A program made the translations under genes and the position numbers. From Cladochytrium replicatum (lineage: Eukaryota > Chytridiomycota > Chytridiomycetes > Cladochytriales > Cladochytriaceae), in contig JAHLKD010000110.1 of NCBI GenBank assembly GCA_025526935.1, positions 111,447-175,446 on the forward strand: a stretch of DNA of 64,000 bases, given 5' to 3'. Position 1 is the first letter of the stretch. Each line of letters opens with the position of its first letter. The notes beneath the pieces were generated by a model. The model had not been told where the DNA came from, made no database searches, and worked only from the letters and a program-made list of their open reading frames with translations. Shown piece after piece: positions 63,301-64,000 of this stretch.

Positions 63301-64000
63301 TGGCCAAACCATATTCCAGCTGAGTTATTAAGCCGTTAGCTTCTGATGTTGCTATCCTTTTTGTTCAACTTTCAAACGCTATTTTCCGTTCAGGTTTGTC
63401 GCCCTCTGCCTGGAATGCTGGCTTGTTGTTACCTGTTTGGAAGAATAAGGGCTCCATTGGTGATATTAGTCAGTACCGCCCCATTACTTTAACCAATGTT
63501 GATAGAAAAATCTTTGAGCGTACCCTGCTTCCTATGCTTGTAGCTCATGTTGGTAAACTTGATCCCGCCCAAGCTGGTTTCCAGGCCAATCGTTCAGGTG
63601 TTGAGTGTGTTTTTGCATTAGATGCTACCCTTCGACGGGCTTCCCGCACTGCTCTGCCTTATTGTGTTACTTTCTTAGATATTAAAGCAGCGTATGATAC
63701 TGTGCATAGGCCTCTTTTGTGGAACGTCTTCGTCAATTTCCCAGAATTCCAAACCGTTTGATCTCTGTTTTGATGAGTATGTTTGATCGTTGTTCTTCTC
63801 AGGTTGTTATAGAGAATCGTTCTTCTGATTTGTTTTCGCTTCCACGAGGTCTTTTTCAAGGTTCTGTTTTGTCTCCGTTCTTGTACTCATTTTCATCAAT
63901 CCTTTAGCACAGCTCCTTCGTCGTGAATCTTCTCATCTTGCTAGGTTTTCTTATAACACTCCTGTTTTCATTGTGTTTTTTGCTGATGACATAGCTTTGT
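60301..64000 (+). mobile_element. Third LINE copy, degenerate, running off the window
   Basis: 5' segment CTTCGCTCCCAGTTGCGG then (CT)n at 60328-60365. Broken ORF1 (about 60420-61810: 'VRGIRHISFVGRNIASFICI', 'LPLEQREAAVREVV'). Broken ORF2 from about 61830: 'LTETHLFPLD', 'VLLLGDFNARF' and 'ASDHFPV' (endonuclease), 'GDISQYRPITLTNVDRKIFE', 'FLDIKAAYDTVHRP', 'RGLFQGSVLSPFLY' and, at the window end, 'FFADDIAL'. At least six frame changes or stops. It is the same family but a different subfamily from the previous copy, and clearly older or faster decayed. The element continues past 64000. Confidence 0.88.
60328..60412. repeat. (CT)n microsatellite at the third LINE's 5' end
   Basis: Pure CT to about 60365, then interrupted (CTCCTCTCCTCTATCTCTTC). 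Confidence 0.95.

Overview
The window reads as nuclear DNA of an early-diverging, zoospore-forming (chytrid-like) fungus. The evidence is indirect but consistent. Introns are many and short, mostly 41-81 nt with GT-AG ends. The gene set is opisthokont (ROCK, MARK/KIN1, RPP14, eIF2D, PEX5). A broken gene resembles a cilium/flagellum-associated family (CFAP119/DUF4508). Another broken gene carries ankyrin-type 'VLEWWR' repeats that I associate with chytrids. A partial nuclear large-subunit rDNA copy is also present. The species cannot be named from the sequence. Exon joins below were built by hand from reading frame, splice signals and family conservation, and all complete models close in frame.

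Layout. 0-11 kb: a two-domain DJ-1/PfpI protein (-), a broken CFAP119-like gene (-), peroxisomal import receptor PEX5 (+), a faint gene remnant, a small amphipathic possibly perilipin-like protein (-), an ankyrin pseudogene (+) and a broken DUF1308/UPF0415-like gene (-). 11-17 kb: old retroelements, with two LINE pieces joined tail to head (-), a degenerate Ty3/gypsy-like element with protease and reverse transcriptase (+), gag-like fragments (-) and short tandem repeats. 17-19.6 kb: a 5' LSU rRNA fragment without SSU, ITS1 or 5.8S. 19.6-20.8 kb: spacer ending in ~79-nt repeats.

20.9-50.3 kb is a compact gene island: eIF2D (+), a Na+/H+ exchanger (-), a MARK/KIN1 kinase (-) sharing a 141-bp promoter with RPP14 (+), an unresolved gene (-), NADP-isocitrate dehydrogenase (-), a NUDT17-like Nudix hydrolase (-), an aldo-keto reductase (-), a divergent cyclin (+), a Rho-kinase (ROCK) (+), a small gene (-), the ribosome-biogenesis AAA ATPase NVL/RIX7 (+) and pyruvate kinase (+). 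These are housekeeping and signalling genes with no operon-like linkage. Neighbours are often 60-200 bp apart, so promoters and UTRs must overlap. Several genes have extremely small exons (5, 9, 14, 14, 15 and 23 nt).

50.3-53.3 kb is gene-poor with a SEL1-repeat pseudogene and a tRNA-Glu(CTC) (-). From 53.36 kb to the right edge lies a head-to-tail array: an ORF1-only LINE derivative, a tRNA-derived SINE, a nearly complete LINE with frameshifted ORF2, a second SINE copy and a third, more decayed LINE that runs off the window.

Most worth following up: the LINE/SINE array beside the tRNA gene, the ROCK architecture (an HR1-like helical segment inserted in a split PH-C1 module), the 5-nt and 9-nt microexons in two glycolysis/TCA-related genes, and the truncated rDNA orphon.
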